Part shown: one piece after another, positions 13,925 through 21,627 of the stretch
Position numbering within the stretch: position 1 is the first letter of the stretch
How the letters are laid out: each line of letters opens with the position of its first letter
Origin: a virus
DNA: 34,680 nucleotides
IMG/VR virus record: IMGVR_UViG_3300008954_000150
Location: 1-34,680 of that record
Direction: 5' to 3' (one strand)
Notes under the pieces: model-generated
The model's database searches: none
Seen by the model: only the letters and a program-made list of their open reading frames with translations
What the model was told of the DNA's origin: nothing
Position numbers and translations under genes: made by a program

Positions 13925-13955
13925 GACAGCTAATTCCAGACAGCTACGACAGCAT
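13925..13955 (+). repeat. Iteron-like direct repeats GACAGC
   Basis: GACAGCTA at 13925-13932 and 13939-13946, then GACAGCAT at 13948-13955, separated by 14 and 9 bases. They lie at the boundary between the AT-rich half and the GC-richer half of the non-coding region, an arrangement seen in origins with initiator-binding iterons and in operators. Confidence 0.5.
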
Positions 13956-14091
13956 AGCTTAAAAGTGTTGGTTTATAAGGCATTTTGGGTCCTTACAGGC
14001 CATTTAAACGTGGGTTTCGCTCGACGCCAGATTGTTCGTAGTTAGTCTAGTTTTATTTGCGTTTCGTTTCGTTTTATTATAGACACAAAAT

Positions 14092-14763
14092 ATGTCTGAA
14101 AAAGTTAAAATAGAATTATCAAGTCCATTTGGACCAACGATACTTAAAGCACAATTACCTGAAGAACTTATAAAAGATTTAAACCAAGATTGTGATGACA
14201 TTGTTGCTAAGAAAAAAGAACAAGTTGATTGGTCAGACCAGTTAGCTGGTAGAGTAAAAGAAGAATGGCATATTTCAAAAGACGCATCATCTAAATATTA
14301 TAGTTGGATAGGTGCAGTTACTTCTCGATATTTATTTCCTAATGATAAAATGTATGAGGAAAATAAAGATAAGTTAAAAGTTGGAATTGCAAGTGGTTGG
14401 TATATAAGACAGTTTTCAGGAGAGTTTAATCCATATCATTTTCATACTGGTTGCCAAGTATCATGTGTTGGTTATTTAAAACTTCCTGAAGATATAAATG
14501 AATATTGGAAAGAAGAAGATAAAGACCATAATCCATTTGGTGGATATTTAGATTTTAGATATGGAACTATTGGATTGAATTGTCCAAATAATATTAAAGT
14601 GAAACCTCAAGTTGGAGATTTTTATATGTTTCCAGCTTATTTAGATCATTGTGTTTATCCATTTAAAAGTAAATATATTAATTTTGAACCACAAGGAGAA
14701 AGGCGTTCATTTAGTTTAAACATAGTATTTAGCAATGTCGAAAAAGATAGAAATAAAAGTTAA
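14092..14763 (+). CDS. 2OG-Fe(II) oxygenase-like protein
   Basis: 223 residues. FNPYHFHTGCQVSCVGYLKLP (His116 and His118), GGYLDFRYG, VKPQVGDFYMFPAYLDHCVYPF (His186) and ERRSFSLNIVFS (Arg204/205) follow the pattern of PF13759-type 2-oxoglutarate and iron dependent oxygenases, with the HxH..H iron facial triad and an arginine for 2-oxoglutarate. These hydroxylate proteins, small molecules or bases. No good ribosome binding site precedes the ATG, so translation may be leaderless or use a weak site. It overlaps the ParB-like gene by 29 bases and lies in a cassette with a DNA methyltransferase. Substrate unknown. Confidence 0.65.
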   Translation: MSEKVKIELSSPFGPTILKAQLPEELIKDLNQDCDDIVAKKKEQVDWSDQLAGRVKEEWHISKDASSKYYSWIGAVTSRYLFPNDKMYEENKDKLKVGIASGWYIRQFSGEFNPYHFHTGCQVSCVGYLKLPEDINEYWKEEDKDHNPFGGYLDFRYGTIGLNCPNNIKVKPQVGDFYMFPAYLDHCVYPFKSKYINFEPQGERRSFSLNIVFSNVEKDRNKS

Positions 14764-15262
14764 TCCTAATTTAAAAACAATTAGGTTAGATAGTTTAGTT
14801 CCTTATTCTAAAAATCCTAGAAAGATTCAAAAGGGAGTTCCTTTAGTTAAAGAATCAATTAAAACTTTTGGATTTAATGTTCCTATTACTATTAATAATA
14901 TGCGAGATAGAGAAATTGTAAGTGGACATACAAGATACGCTGCAGCTAAAGAACTTGGAATGGATATGGTACCTTATATTGAATTAGACTATTTATCAGA
15001 TTTAGATATTAGAAAATTTAGAATAGCTGATAATAGAGTTACTCAAGATACAGAATGGGATAAGAATTTGTTGCGTAATGAATTAGCCGAATTAGAATTG
15101 AACAGTAAGTTAGATGCTGAATGGTGGAAAGCAACAGGATTCAATCAAGAGGAAATTGCTAAAATACTTGCTGGAACATTAACAGAACCTGATGATTTTA
15201 AAGAAGTAAGTTCTGAATTAGAAACAAAAAACAAATGTCCAAAATGCAAGTATGAATGGTAG
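14735..15262 (+). CDS. ParB-like nuclease/CTPase-fold protein with zinc knuckle
   Basis: 175 residues. A ParB/Srx-type domain (IRLDSLVPYSKNPRKI, VKESIKTFGFNVPITI, EIVSGHTRYAAAKELGM with GHTR at 64-67, KFRIADNRVTQDTEWD) occupies residues 15-125. The C-terminus ends in CPKCKYEW (Cys168, Cys171), which could contribute half of a zinc site. In many phages this domain is fused to a DNA methyltransferase; here it is a separate gene that overlaps the methyltransferase by 11 bases. It may guide or regulate methylation or act as a nuclease. Confidence 0.7.
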   Translation: MSKKIEIKVNPNLKTIRLDSLVPYSKNPRKIQKGVPLVKESIKTFGFNVPITINNMRDREIVSGHTRYAAAKELGMDMVPYIELDYLSDLDIRKFRIADNRVTQDTEWDKNLLRNELAELELNSKLDAEWWKATGFNQEEIAKILAGTLTEPDDFKEVSSELETKNKCPKCKYEW

Positions 15263-16328
15263 TACAAAAAAACCAAAATATAAAATTCCATCAATGGCAG
15301 AAATTAAAACCATTAAACCTAATGGTTATAAAGTTATTTCTACTTTTGCTGGTTGTGGAGGTTCATCACTTGGTTATAAGTTAGCTGGTTATAATATATT
15401 ATGGGCTAATGAATTTGTTAATCATGCAGTAGAAATATATAAAGCTAATCATAAAACAACTATTGTTGATAATACTGATGTTAGAAAAGTAAATGCTGAA
15501 GATATTTTAAAAACTTTAAATTTAAAAAAAGGAGAACTTGATTTATTTGATGGAAGCCCACCTTGTATGTCATTTTCTACTGCTGGTAAAAGAGAAAAGA
15601 ATTGGGGAAAAGAAAAAAAGTATTTCGACCATCATCAAGTAGCCGATGATTTATTTTTTGAATATATAAGATTAGTAAAAGGTTTAAAACCTAAAACTTT
15701 TGTTGCAGAAAATGTATCTGGTTTAATTAAAGGTGTAGCCAAAGGTTATTTTAAAATTTTTTTACAAGGAATGATTGATGCTGGTTATAAAGTAAAAGCA
15801 TATTTAGCAAATGGAAAATATTTAGGTGTTCCACAAGCAAGACAAAGAGTTTTTTATGTTGGTGTTAGAAATGATTTAAAATTAGAACCTGTTTTTCCTC
15901 AACCTCAACAATTTGTTTATACTTTAAAAGATGCAATATGGGATTTAAGAAATGAAACTAAAGAACCTGATGTTTGGCAAAATAAAAGACCTGATGGAAC
16001 TCCTTTTATGTATGCTTATGGAAAAGAATGGGAACAGTTAAGTCAAGGACAACAAAGTAATAAATATTTTAATGTTATTAGAGCTGCGTGGAATAAACCA
16101 TGTAATACTGTATTAGCTACCGCTGCTAGAGCTGCTTCTGTTTGTCACCCAACTGAAAATAGAAAATTTACGATTAAAGAATTAAAACGTATCTTTGGCT
16201 TTCCAGATGATTTTATTTTTTTTGGAAATTATAAAGAACAATGGGCTAGATTAGGTAATTGTGTTCCGCCACCAATGATTTATTTTATCTCGAAAAAGAT
16301 TCAACAAGATATTTTGGATAGATTATAA
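15252..16328 (+). CDS. DNA (cytosine-C5) methyltransferase
   Basis: 358 residues with the ordered C5-MTase motifs. Motif I is TFAGCGGSSLGYKLAGY (32-47), motif IV GSPPCMSFS with catalytic Cys105, and motif VI AENVSGL (Glu153). Motif VIII is QARQRVFYVG, and motif X RLGNCVPPPM near the C-terminus. It transfers a methyl from S-adenosylmethionine to C5 of cytosine. The target-recognition region (about residues 215-300) is not informative about the site. No restriction endonuclease gene is adjacent, so it is solitary and probably protects phage DNA or alters gene expression. Neighbour genes: ParB-like and 2OG oxygenase. Confidence 0.9.
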   Translation: MNGSTKKPKYKIPSMAEIKTIKPNGYKVISTFAGCGGSSLGYKLAGYNILWANEFVNHAVEIYKANHKTTIVDNTDVRKVNAEDILKTLNLKKGELDLFDGSPPCMSFSTAGKREKNWGKEKKYFDHHQVADDLFFEYIRLVKGLKPKTFVAENVSGLIKGVAKGYFKIFLQGMIDAGYKVKAYLANGKYLGVPQARQRVFYVGVRNDLKLEPVFPQPQQFVYTLKDAIWDLRNETKEPDVWQNKRPDGTPFMYAYGKEWEQLSQGQQSNKYFNVIRAAWNKPCNTVLATAARAASVCHPTENRKFTIKELKRIFGFPDDFIFFGNYKEQWARLGNCVPPPMIYFISKKIQQDILDRL

Positions 16329-16910
16329 ATGACAACTAAACCAAACGATAATCCACAATTTTATATATCTGCTCTTAAAAGAGATAATGCAGAATTAACT
16401 AAAATGAATCAGGAATTAATGAAAAAATATGCAGTTAAAACTTCTGACCCAGTAGTTAATGATGTTATTGATAGAATATTTATTAGACATCAACAAGGAA
16501 TGAAAAAGTTTGGAAGAACTATGTCTCAAAACTCAAAGACTATTCCTGAATGGATTGAAGAAGTTATTGAAGAACAAATAGATTCAATAAGTTATTTATC
16601 TACATTAAAAGATAGAGTAGTTGAACGAGAAGAAAAATTATTAAAAGAAATTGATATGCTTAAAGATGAATTAACTATTAATAGTTTACAAAGTGATAAG
16701 AAAGATGAACAAATAGATAAATTAAAATTAGAAAAAGTAAAAGCAGTAGAAGAAGCTAAAAAAGAAGCCGATAAATTAATGATTAATAAATGTACTAAAT
16801 ATGAAAATGAAATTAAAGAAGTAAAAGATGATAATAAAAAATTAGCAAAACAAATTGAGGATATGGAAAACAATTATATAAGAATAGATGGCAAAAAAGA
16901 AAAAAAATAA
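16329..16910 (+). CDS. MazG-like N-terminal domain plus coiled coil
   Basis: 193 residues. Residues 45-95 (DRIFIRHQQGMKKFGRTMSQNS, IPEWIEEVIEEQIDSISYLSTL) match the short phage proteins of MazG/dNTP-pyrophosphohydrolase-like type, whose EExxD and helix pattern (WxxxxxEExxDxxxY) would bind metal and nucleotide. From about residue 97 to the end it is a lysine/glutamate coiled coil that should oligomerise. Role: perhaps nucleotide housekeeping next to DNA modification, or a structural protein. The catalytic role is inferred. Confidence 0.5.
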   Translation: MTTKPNDNPQFYISALKRDNAELTKMNQELMKKYAVKTSDPVVNDVIDRIFIRHQQGMKKFGRTMSQNSKTIPEWIEEVIEEQIDSISYLSTLKDRVVEREEKLLKEIDMLKDELTINSLQSDKKDEQIDKLKLEKVKAVEEAKKEADKLMINKCTKYENEIKEVKDDNKKLAKQIEDMENNYIRIDGKKEKK

Positions 16911-17034
16911 TCTATATGCAAAGATAGAACATATTAGTAATGCAAAATTTAAAAAGACAACAATCGGTGGTAATCCTAAAAGATATAAAAAATCTACACT
17001 TAATAAACATAAACGCAGACAATTAGGTGTGTAG
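16888..17034 (+). CDS. Small highly basic protein (48 aa)
   Basis: Overlaps the end of the coiled-coil gene by 23 bases. MAKKKKNNLYAKIEH, then TTIGGNPKRYKKS and KHKRRQLG: over a third of the residues are Lys or Arg, predicting nucleic-acid binding. I recognise similar short 'AKIxxxxN...IGGNPKR...NKxKRR' proteins in marine phages, function unknown. The stop overlaps the GTG start of the next gene. Confidence 0.6.
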   Translation: MAKKKKNNLYAKIEHISNAKFKKTTIGGNPKRYKKSTLNKHKRRQLGV

Positions 17035-17315
17035 TGAAAGTCTTTTTTTTATATCTACTTATAGTAGTTAATGATGGAAATTATTATTGGGAAAAAATAC
17101 CATTTGGTTTTACTTTAAGACCGATAACTTGTGAAGATGCTTGGAATGAAACTGTTAAAATTTTACCTAATCTTAAATTTGAAGATGGTAATGGAGAGAA
17201 TTGGGTAGTGATTATGTATAAAGATAAATATGTTATGGGACATTATTGTAAAGATGAATTTGGTAACTATTGGAATGGTTATGAAGAACAATTAAATTAT
17301 GATTTAGGACATTAA
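17034..17315 (+). CDS. Small exported hypothetical protein
   Basis: 93 residues from the GTG at 17034, overlapping the preceding stop (TAGTG). A hydrophobic start (KVFFLYLLIVVN) may be a short signal or anchor. The rest has two cysteines (PITCEDAW, GHYCKDEFGNYW) and many aromatic residues. Similar proteins occur just before terminase genes in marine phages as I recall. Function unknown. Confidence 0.5.
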   Translation: MKVFFLYLLIVVNDGNYYWEKIPFGFTLRPITCEDAWNETVKILPNLKFEDGNGENWVVIMYKDKYVMGHYCKDEFGNYWNGYEEQLNYDLGH

Positions 17316-17836
17316 TGGCTACTTCATTTAATATAGTTGCGATTGCAAAACTTTTAAAACTGACTGAACGTAGAGTACAACAGTTGGCTAAAGATGGTAT
17401 TATACCTAAATCTGAAAGAGGTAAATATGATTTAGTTAGTAGTGTTCATGGTTACGTTGATTTTTTAAAAGCTAAAGCTGGTGGAGAATTTACTGCTGAA
17501 GAAGTAATTAAAAATAAAAATAAGTTAATTAAAGCAAAAGCAGAATTAGCAGAAATAGAAAAAATGAAGGCAACAAGCGAATTAATACCTCAAGAAGAAG
17601 TAAAACGCACTTGGTTAGAATTAATATACAAAATGAAACAAAAATTATTGTCAATACCAAATAAGGTTGCTCCTGTTGTTGTTACAGTTAAGAGTATAAA
17701 CGAAATTAAACTAATTTTACAAGAAAAAATATATGAGGCGTTATATGAAATCACAAGCGATGACAAAGGTGTTGGAAAAGACGATGAATCTAATAAAACC
17801 ACCGCCAAGTCTAACAATAAGTCAATGGGCAGATAG
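17315..17836 (+). CDS. terS: Terminase small subunit (Nu1-like)
   Basis: 173 residues. The N-terminus FNIVAIAKLLKLTERRVQQLAKDGIIPKSERGKYDLVSSVHGYVDFLK (5-52) is the winged-helix DNA-binding domain of lambda Nu1-type small terminases, with a later amphipathic helix for oligomerisation (KAELAEIEKMKATSELIPQEEVKRTWL). It recognises the packaging site and recruits TerL, which overlaps it by up to 92 bases. The packaging (cos/pac) site should lie near or upstream of this gene. Confidence 0.85.
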   Translation: MATSFNIVAIAKLLKLTERRVQQLAKDGIIPKSERGKYDLVSSVHGYVDFLKAKAGGEFTAEEVIKNKNKLIKAKAELAEIEKMKATSELIPQEEVKRTWLELIYKMKQKLLSIPNKVAPVVVTVKSINEIKLILQEKIYEALYEITSDDKGVGKDDESNKTTAKSNNKSMGR

Positions 17837-19559
17837 ATTTAGAGTATTATCTTCTGAAAGTAGTAGTGAAGCTGGTAAATTTGAAACTAGCAGAGCTATT
17901 TTTCAAAAAGAAATAATGGATAGTATTAATGACCCAGTGATTAATGAAGTTGTTGTTATGTCTTGTTCACAAGTAGGTAAAACTGAAATTTTATTAAATG
18001 CTATTGGTTATTATATAGCTTATGCACCAGCTCCAATATTAGTAGTGCAGCCAACTTTAGATATGGCTAGAGCTTGGTCGCAAGATAGATTAGCTCCAAT
18101 GATTAGAGATAGTAGTATTTTAAAAAATAGAGTTGCAGATGTAAAAAGTAAAGATTCAGGAAATACTGTATTACATAAAGTGTTCGATGGAGGTCATATA
18201 ACAGCTTGTGGTGCAAATAGTCCTGCGTCTTTAGCATCAAGACCAATCAAAATAGTATTATGTGATGAGATTGATAGATACCCACCAACAGCAGGAACCG
18301 AAGGAGACCCAGTTCTATTGGCTAAAAGAAGAAGTGCTACTTTTTGGGATAGTAAATTAGTATTAACTTCAACACCAACTGTAAAAGGTAATAGTCAAAT
18401 AGAAAATGCTTATGAAAATAGTGATAAAAGAAAATTTTATGTTCCATGTCATAAATGTAAAAAACAACAAATTTTAAAATGGTCGCAAGTTCAATGGACC
18501 AAAGATAAACCTGATACTGTTAAATATTTATGTGAAAATTGTAATACTAAATGGACTGATGTTCAAAGAATAACTAATATTAGTAAAGGCAAATGGAAAG
18601 CAACTGAAAAATTTAATGGTAGAGCTGGTTTTAGTTTAAATGGTCTTTATTCTGTATGGGTAACATTAGAAGAAGCTGTTAGAGAATTTTTAATGGCTAA
18701 AAAACAACCTGAAACATTAAGAGTATTTGTTAATACTTATTTAGGAGAGACGTGGGAAGATGAAGGTGAAAGAATAGATGATTTAGGTTTATTTGATAGA
18801 CGAGAAGATTATACAATACCAAATGAAGTTATTTTATTAACCGCAGGAATAGATATTCAAGATGATAGAATTGAATGTGAGATAGTAGGTTGGGGATTAA
18901 ACGAAGAAACATGGAGTATTGATTATCATGTTATTTATGGAGACCCATCAGCTCCTAATATTTGGCAAGAACTTGAATTAATACTTACAAAAACTTATGA
19001 AAAGCCAGATAAAACTAAACTTAAAATAGTTTCAACTTGTATAGATAGTGGACACCATACAAATATGGTTTATCAATTTTGTAAACCTAGATATGCTAGA
19101 CGAGTATTTGCAGTTAAAGGTATTGGTGGAGAAGGTAAGCCGATAGTTAGCAGACCCAATAGAAATAATATTGCAAAAGTAACTTTATTTCCTCTTGGCG
19201 TTGATACTGCTAAAGAATTAATATATTCAAGATTAAGAATAAAGGAATATGGTGCTGGATATTGTCATTTTCCTAAAAAGTACAATGAAGAATATTTTAG
19301 ACAATTAACAGCAGAAAAAATTGTAACAAAATATAGAAGGGGGTTTAAAAAACGAGAGTGGGTATTAATGCGACCAAGAAACGAAGCATTGGATTGCAGA
19401 GTTTATGCACTTTCAGCTTTTACATTATTAAATGCGGACTTAACTAGAATAGCTGAAAAACAAAAAAATCAGCAAGCAAATAATCCTCATAAAGTCAACC
19501 CAAATAGGTTGAAACATTATAAAAAGTCTAGTAATTTTGCAAAGTCGTGGAACAATTAA
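17745..19559 (+). CDS. terL: Terminase large subunit (lambda GpA-like)
   Basis: About 604 residues from the ATG at 17745 (GAGG six bases upstream); the ATG at 17784 is an alternative. TISQWADRFRVLS, Walker A VMSCSQVGKTE (around residue 73-81) and Walker B IVLCDEID (170-177) form the packaging ATPase. A zinc-binding CHKC...CENC pair lies mid-protein. The nuclease part shows LTAGIDIQDDRIE, STCIDSGHHT and NEALDCRVY. It cuts the concatemer and pumps DNA into the prohead. GpA-type terminases usually produce fixed cohesive ends, so this phage may use a cos mechanism; inference only. Confidence 0.9.
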   Translation: MKSQAMTKVLEKTMNLIKPPPSLTISQWADRFRVLSSESSSEAGKFETSRAIFQKEIMDSINDPVINEVVVMSCSQVGKTEILLNAIGYYIAYAPAPILVVQPTLDMARAWSQDRLAPMIRDSSILKNRVADVKSKDSGNTVLHKVFDGGHITACGANSPASLASRPIKIVLCDEIDRYPPTAGTEGDPVLLAKRRSATFWDSKLVLTSTPTVKGNSQIENAYENSDKRKFYVPCHKCKKQQILKWSQVQWTKDKPDTVKYLCENCNTKWTDVQRITNISKGKWKATEKFNGRAGFSLNGLYSVWVTLEEAVREFLMAKKQPETLRVFVNTYLGETWEDEGERIDDLGLFDRREDYTIPNEVILLTAGIDIQDDRIECEIVGWGLNEETWSIDYHVIYGDPSAPNIWQELELILTKTYEKPDKTKLKIVSTCIDSGHHTNMVYQFCKPRYARRVFAVKGIGGEGKPIVSRPNRNNIAKVTLFPLGVDTAKELIYSRLRIKEYGAGYCHFPKKYNEEYFRQLTAEKIVTKYRRGFKKREWVLMRPRNEALDCRVYALSAFTLLNADLTRIAEKQKNQQANNPHKVNPNRLKHYKKSSNFAKSWNN

Positions 19560-19565
19560 AATAAT

Positions 19566-20153
19566 ATGGCAAATTTATTTACAGATATACCAGAAAAAGA
19601 ACCAGTAAGTTTTTATAAAGGCGAAACTGTTGTATGGAAAAGAACAGATATAGGTGCTGACTATTCGCCATCAAGTCATTCTATGGTTTGGGAAGCATCA
19701 AGAGAAACAGATGGTTCAGTAAGATTTAGTGCAACAGTTACAGAATCAGGTACAGAATATACATTTACTTTAGATAATTCTGCTACATCTGGTTATACTG
19801 CTGGAGATTATTTTTGGGTTTTAAAAGTTATTCAAACAAGCGATAGTGAAACATTAGTTATAGATTCAGGTAAAATTACTGTTAAAGATAATTTTTTTGC
19901 AACTACTGGCGATACTAGAAGTCATGCAAAAATAATGCTTGATAAAATTGAAAGTTTAATAGAAGGTAGAGCTGATGCTGATGTTTCTAGTTATTCAATA
20001 CAAGGTAGGTCTTTAAGTAAACTCTCGGTTCAAGAATTAACAGAGTGGAGAAACTATTATAAAGCAGAATATCAAAAAGAAATTGCAGAATTTAGACGAG
20101 GTAATAATGAAGGAACAGGTAGAGTAGTAAAGGTACAATTTAATGACGCTTAA
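19566..20153 (+). CDS. gpW-like head-tail joining protein with N-terminal beta domain
   Basis: 195 residues. The last 80 (HAKIMLDKIESLIEGRADADVSSYSIQGRSLSKLSVQELTEWRNYYKAEY) resemble lambda gpW, and the gene lies between TerL and portal exactly as W does. An additional N-terminal beta-sandwich (residues 1-115, VVWKRTD, TEYTFTLDNSATSGYTAGDYFWVLKV) is not part of gpW; it may be an immunoglobulin-like decoration. It would plug the portal and allow tail attachment. Confidence 0.6.
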   Translation: MANLFTDIPEKEPVSFYKGETVVWKRTDIGADYSPSSHSMVWEASRETDGSVRFSATVTESGTEYTFTLDNSATSGYTAGDYFWVLKVIQTSDSETLVIDSGKITVKDNFFATTGDTRSHAKIMLDKIESLIEGRADADVSSYSIQGRSLSKLSVQELTEWRNYYKAEYQKEIAEFRRGNNEGTGRVVKVQFNDA

Positions 20154-21627
20154 AGAAAGATTTTTAAATTTATTTAGAAGTAGAAAAATAAAAAGAAGTT
20201 ATTTTTCAGGTGCAAGTCAAAATAGATTATTAAATAATTTTGTTTTATCTTCAAAGTCTGCTGATAGCGAAATTAGACCAAGTTTAAGAGTATTAAGAAA
20301 TAGGTCAAGAGATTTAGCAAGAAATAATGCGTATGCTAGAAGATATATCAATGTATATGTAGATAATATAGTTGGTGCAAAAGGAGTTCATTTACAAGTA
20401 AGAAGTAGAGACCCAAATGGAGCTCTTGATTCTTTTGCTAATAATTTAATTGAAAGACGTTGGAAAGAATGGGGATATAATTGTACTGCTGATGGAAAAT
20501 TAAGTTGGATTGATTGTCAAAGATTATTTGCAGAAACTTATGCTAGAGATGGAGAAGTTTTAATAAGATTAATTAAAAATTTTGATAATCCAAATAAATT
20601 TGCGATTGAATTTATTGAATCTGACTTTTTAGATCACGATTTAAACTTACAATTAACAAATGGTAATCAAGTTAGAATGGGAGTTGAGATTAATAAATTT
20701 GGTAAGCCAGTAAATTATCATTTATTAAAAGTACACCCTAACGATGATTTAGTAGTAAGTGATTATGTAGGTGCTAAATATAATATAGTTCCAGCAGACG
20801 AGATAATTCATTATTATCATCAAGAACGACCACATCAAACTCGTGGAATACCTCCTTTATCGGCATGTTTAAGAGATTTAAAAATGTTAGATGGTTATAT
20901 GGAAGCTGAACTTGTTGCAGCTAGAGTTGGTGCAAGTAAAATGGGATTTTTTAAATCAAACGATGGAGATGCTTATACTGGAGAGGATAAAATAGATACT
21001 AACAATCCAGTTATGTTTGCTGAAGCTGGTACATTTGAACAATTACCGACAGGAACAGAATTTCAATCATTTGACCCACAACACCCAACAACAGCATTTA
21101 AAGATTTTACAAAATCTATTATTCGTTCAATAGCAAGTAGTTTAAATGTTAGTTATTGTACGTTGGCAAACGATTTAGAAAGTGTAAATTATTCTAGTAT
21201 TAGACAAGGTGCATTAGAAGAAAGAAATTATTTTCAATGTGAACAATATAGAATGATTAGAAACTTCCACGATTTAGTTTATTCAAAATGGTTAGAAATG
21301 ACTTTATTAACAGACTTATTAGGAGGACTACCACCATCTAAATTACCTAAATTTAATAATCCTATTTGGAGAGCAAGAGGTTGGCAGTGGATTGACCCTA
21401 AAAAAGAAGTAGAAGCATTAAAAGTTGGTGTAGAAAATGGCTTTTTATCACATCAAGATGTTCAAGCTGGTTATGGTAGAGACGTTGAAGATGTATTTAG
21501 TCAAATACAATCTGATAAAGAGTTAGCTGAGAAGTTTGGAATACAATTAGCTTTTGAACCTTTTGGAACAAAACAAATACAACAAAATCAACCACAAGAG
21601 GTTGAAAAAAGTGAAGAAAATGAGTAA
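20143..21627 (+). CDS. Portal protein (lambda gpB family)
   Basis: 494 residues, overlapping its neighbour by 11 bases. LRVLRNRSRDLARNNAYARRYINVYVDNIVG, VLIRLIKN, FAIEFIESDFLDHD, IIHYYHQERPHQTRGIPPLSACLRDLKMLDGYMEAELVAARVGASKMGFF and SIRQGALEERNYFQ match lambda-type portals throughout. The dodecameric portal forms the DNA channel of the capsid and docks the terminase. AAAGG precedes the ATG. Confidence 0.9.
   Translation: MTLKERFLNLFRSRKIKRSYFSGASQNRLLNNFVLSSKSADSEIRPSLRVLRNRSRDLARNNAYARRYINVYVDNIVGAKGVHLQVRSRDPNGALDSFANNLIERRWKEWGYNCTADGKLSWIDCQRLFAETYARDGEVLIRLIKNFDNPNKFAIEFIESDFLDHDLNLQLTNGNQVRMGVEINKFGKPVNYHLLKVHPNDDLVVSDYVGAKYNIVPADEIIHYYHQERPHQTRGIPPLSACLRDLKMLDGYMEAELVAARVGASKMGFFKSNDGDAYTGEDKIDTNNPVMFAEAGTFEQLPTGTEFQSFDPQHPTTAFKDFTKSIIRSIASSLNVSYCTLANDLESVNYSSIRQGALEERNYFQCEQYRMIRNFHDLVYSKWLEMTLLTDLLGGLPPSKLPKFNNPIWRARGWQWIDPKKEVEALKVGVENGFLSHQDVQAGYGRDVEDVFSQIQSDKELAEKFGIQLAFEPFGTKQIQQNQPQEVEKSEENE

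Larger units (their letters stand above)
13654..14091 (+). promoter_or_regulatory. Large non-coding region before the modification cassette
   Basis: 438 bases with no convincing gene on either strand. The first 200 bases are extremely AT-rich and include a sigma-70-like pair (TTGTTT 13755-13760, 17 bases, TTATAT 13778-13783). Then come the shared 16-mer (13891-13906), three GACAGC repeats (13925-13955), a more GC-rich stretch, and GTTTC repeats at 14061-14070. It could hold the promoter for the oxygenase operon, an origin of replication, a packaging site, or several of these. Confidence 0.45.

Noticed and set aside
13654-14091. tRNA or CRISPR elements in the large gap
   Set aside because: No TTCGA-type arm with cloverleaf pairing, and the repeats are too short and irregular for CRISPR.
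14004-14201. Minus-strand frame across the start of the oxygenase gene
   Set aside because: No ribosome binding site, no family resemblance, and half of it lies opposite a well-supported gene.
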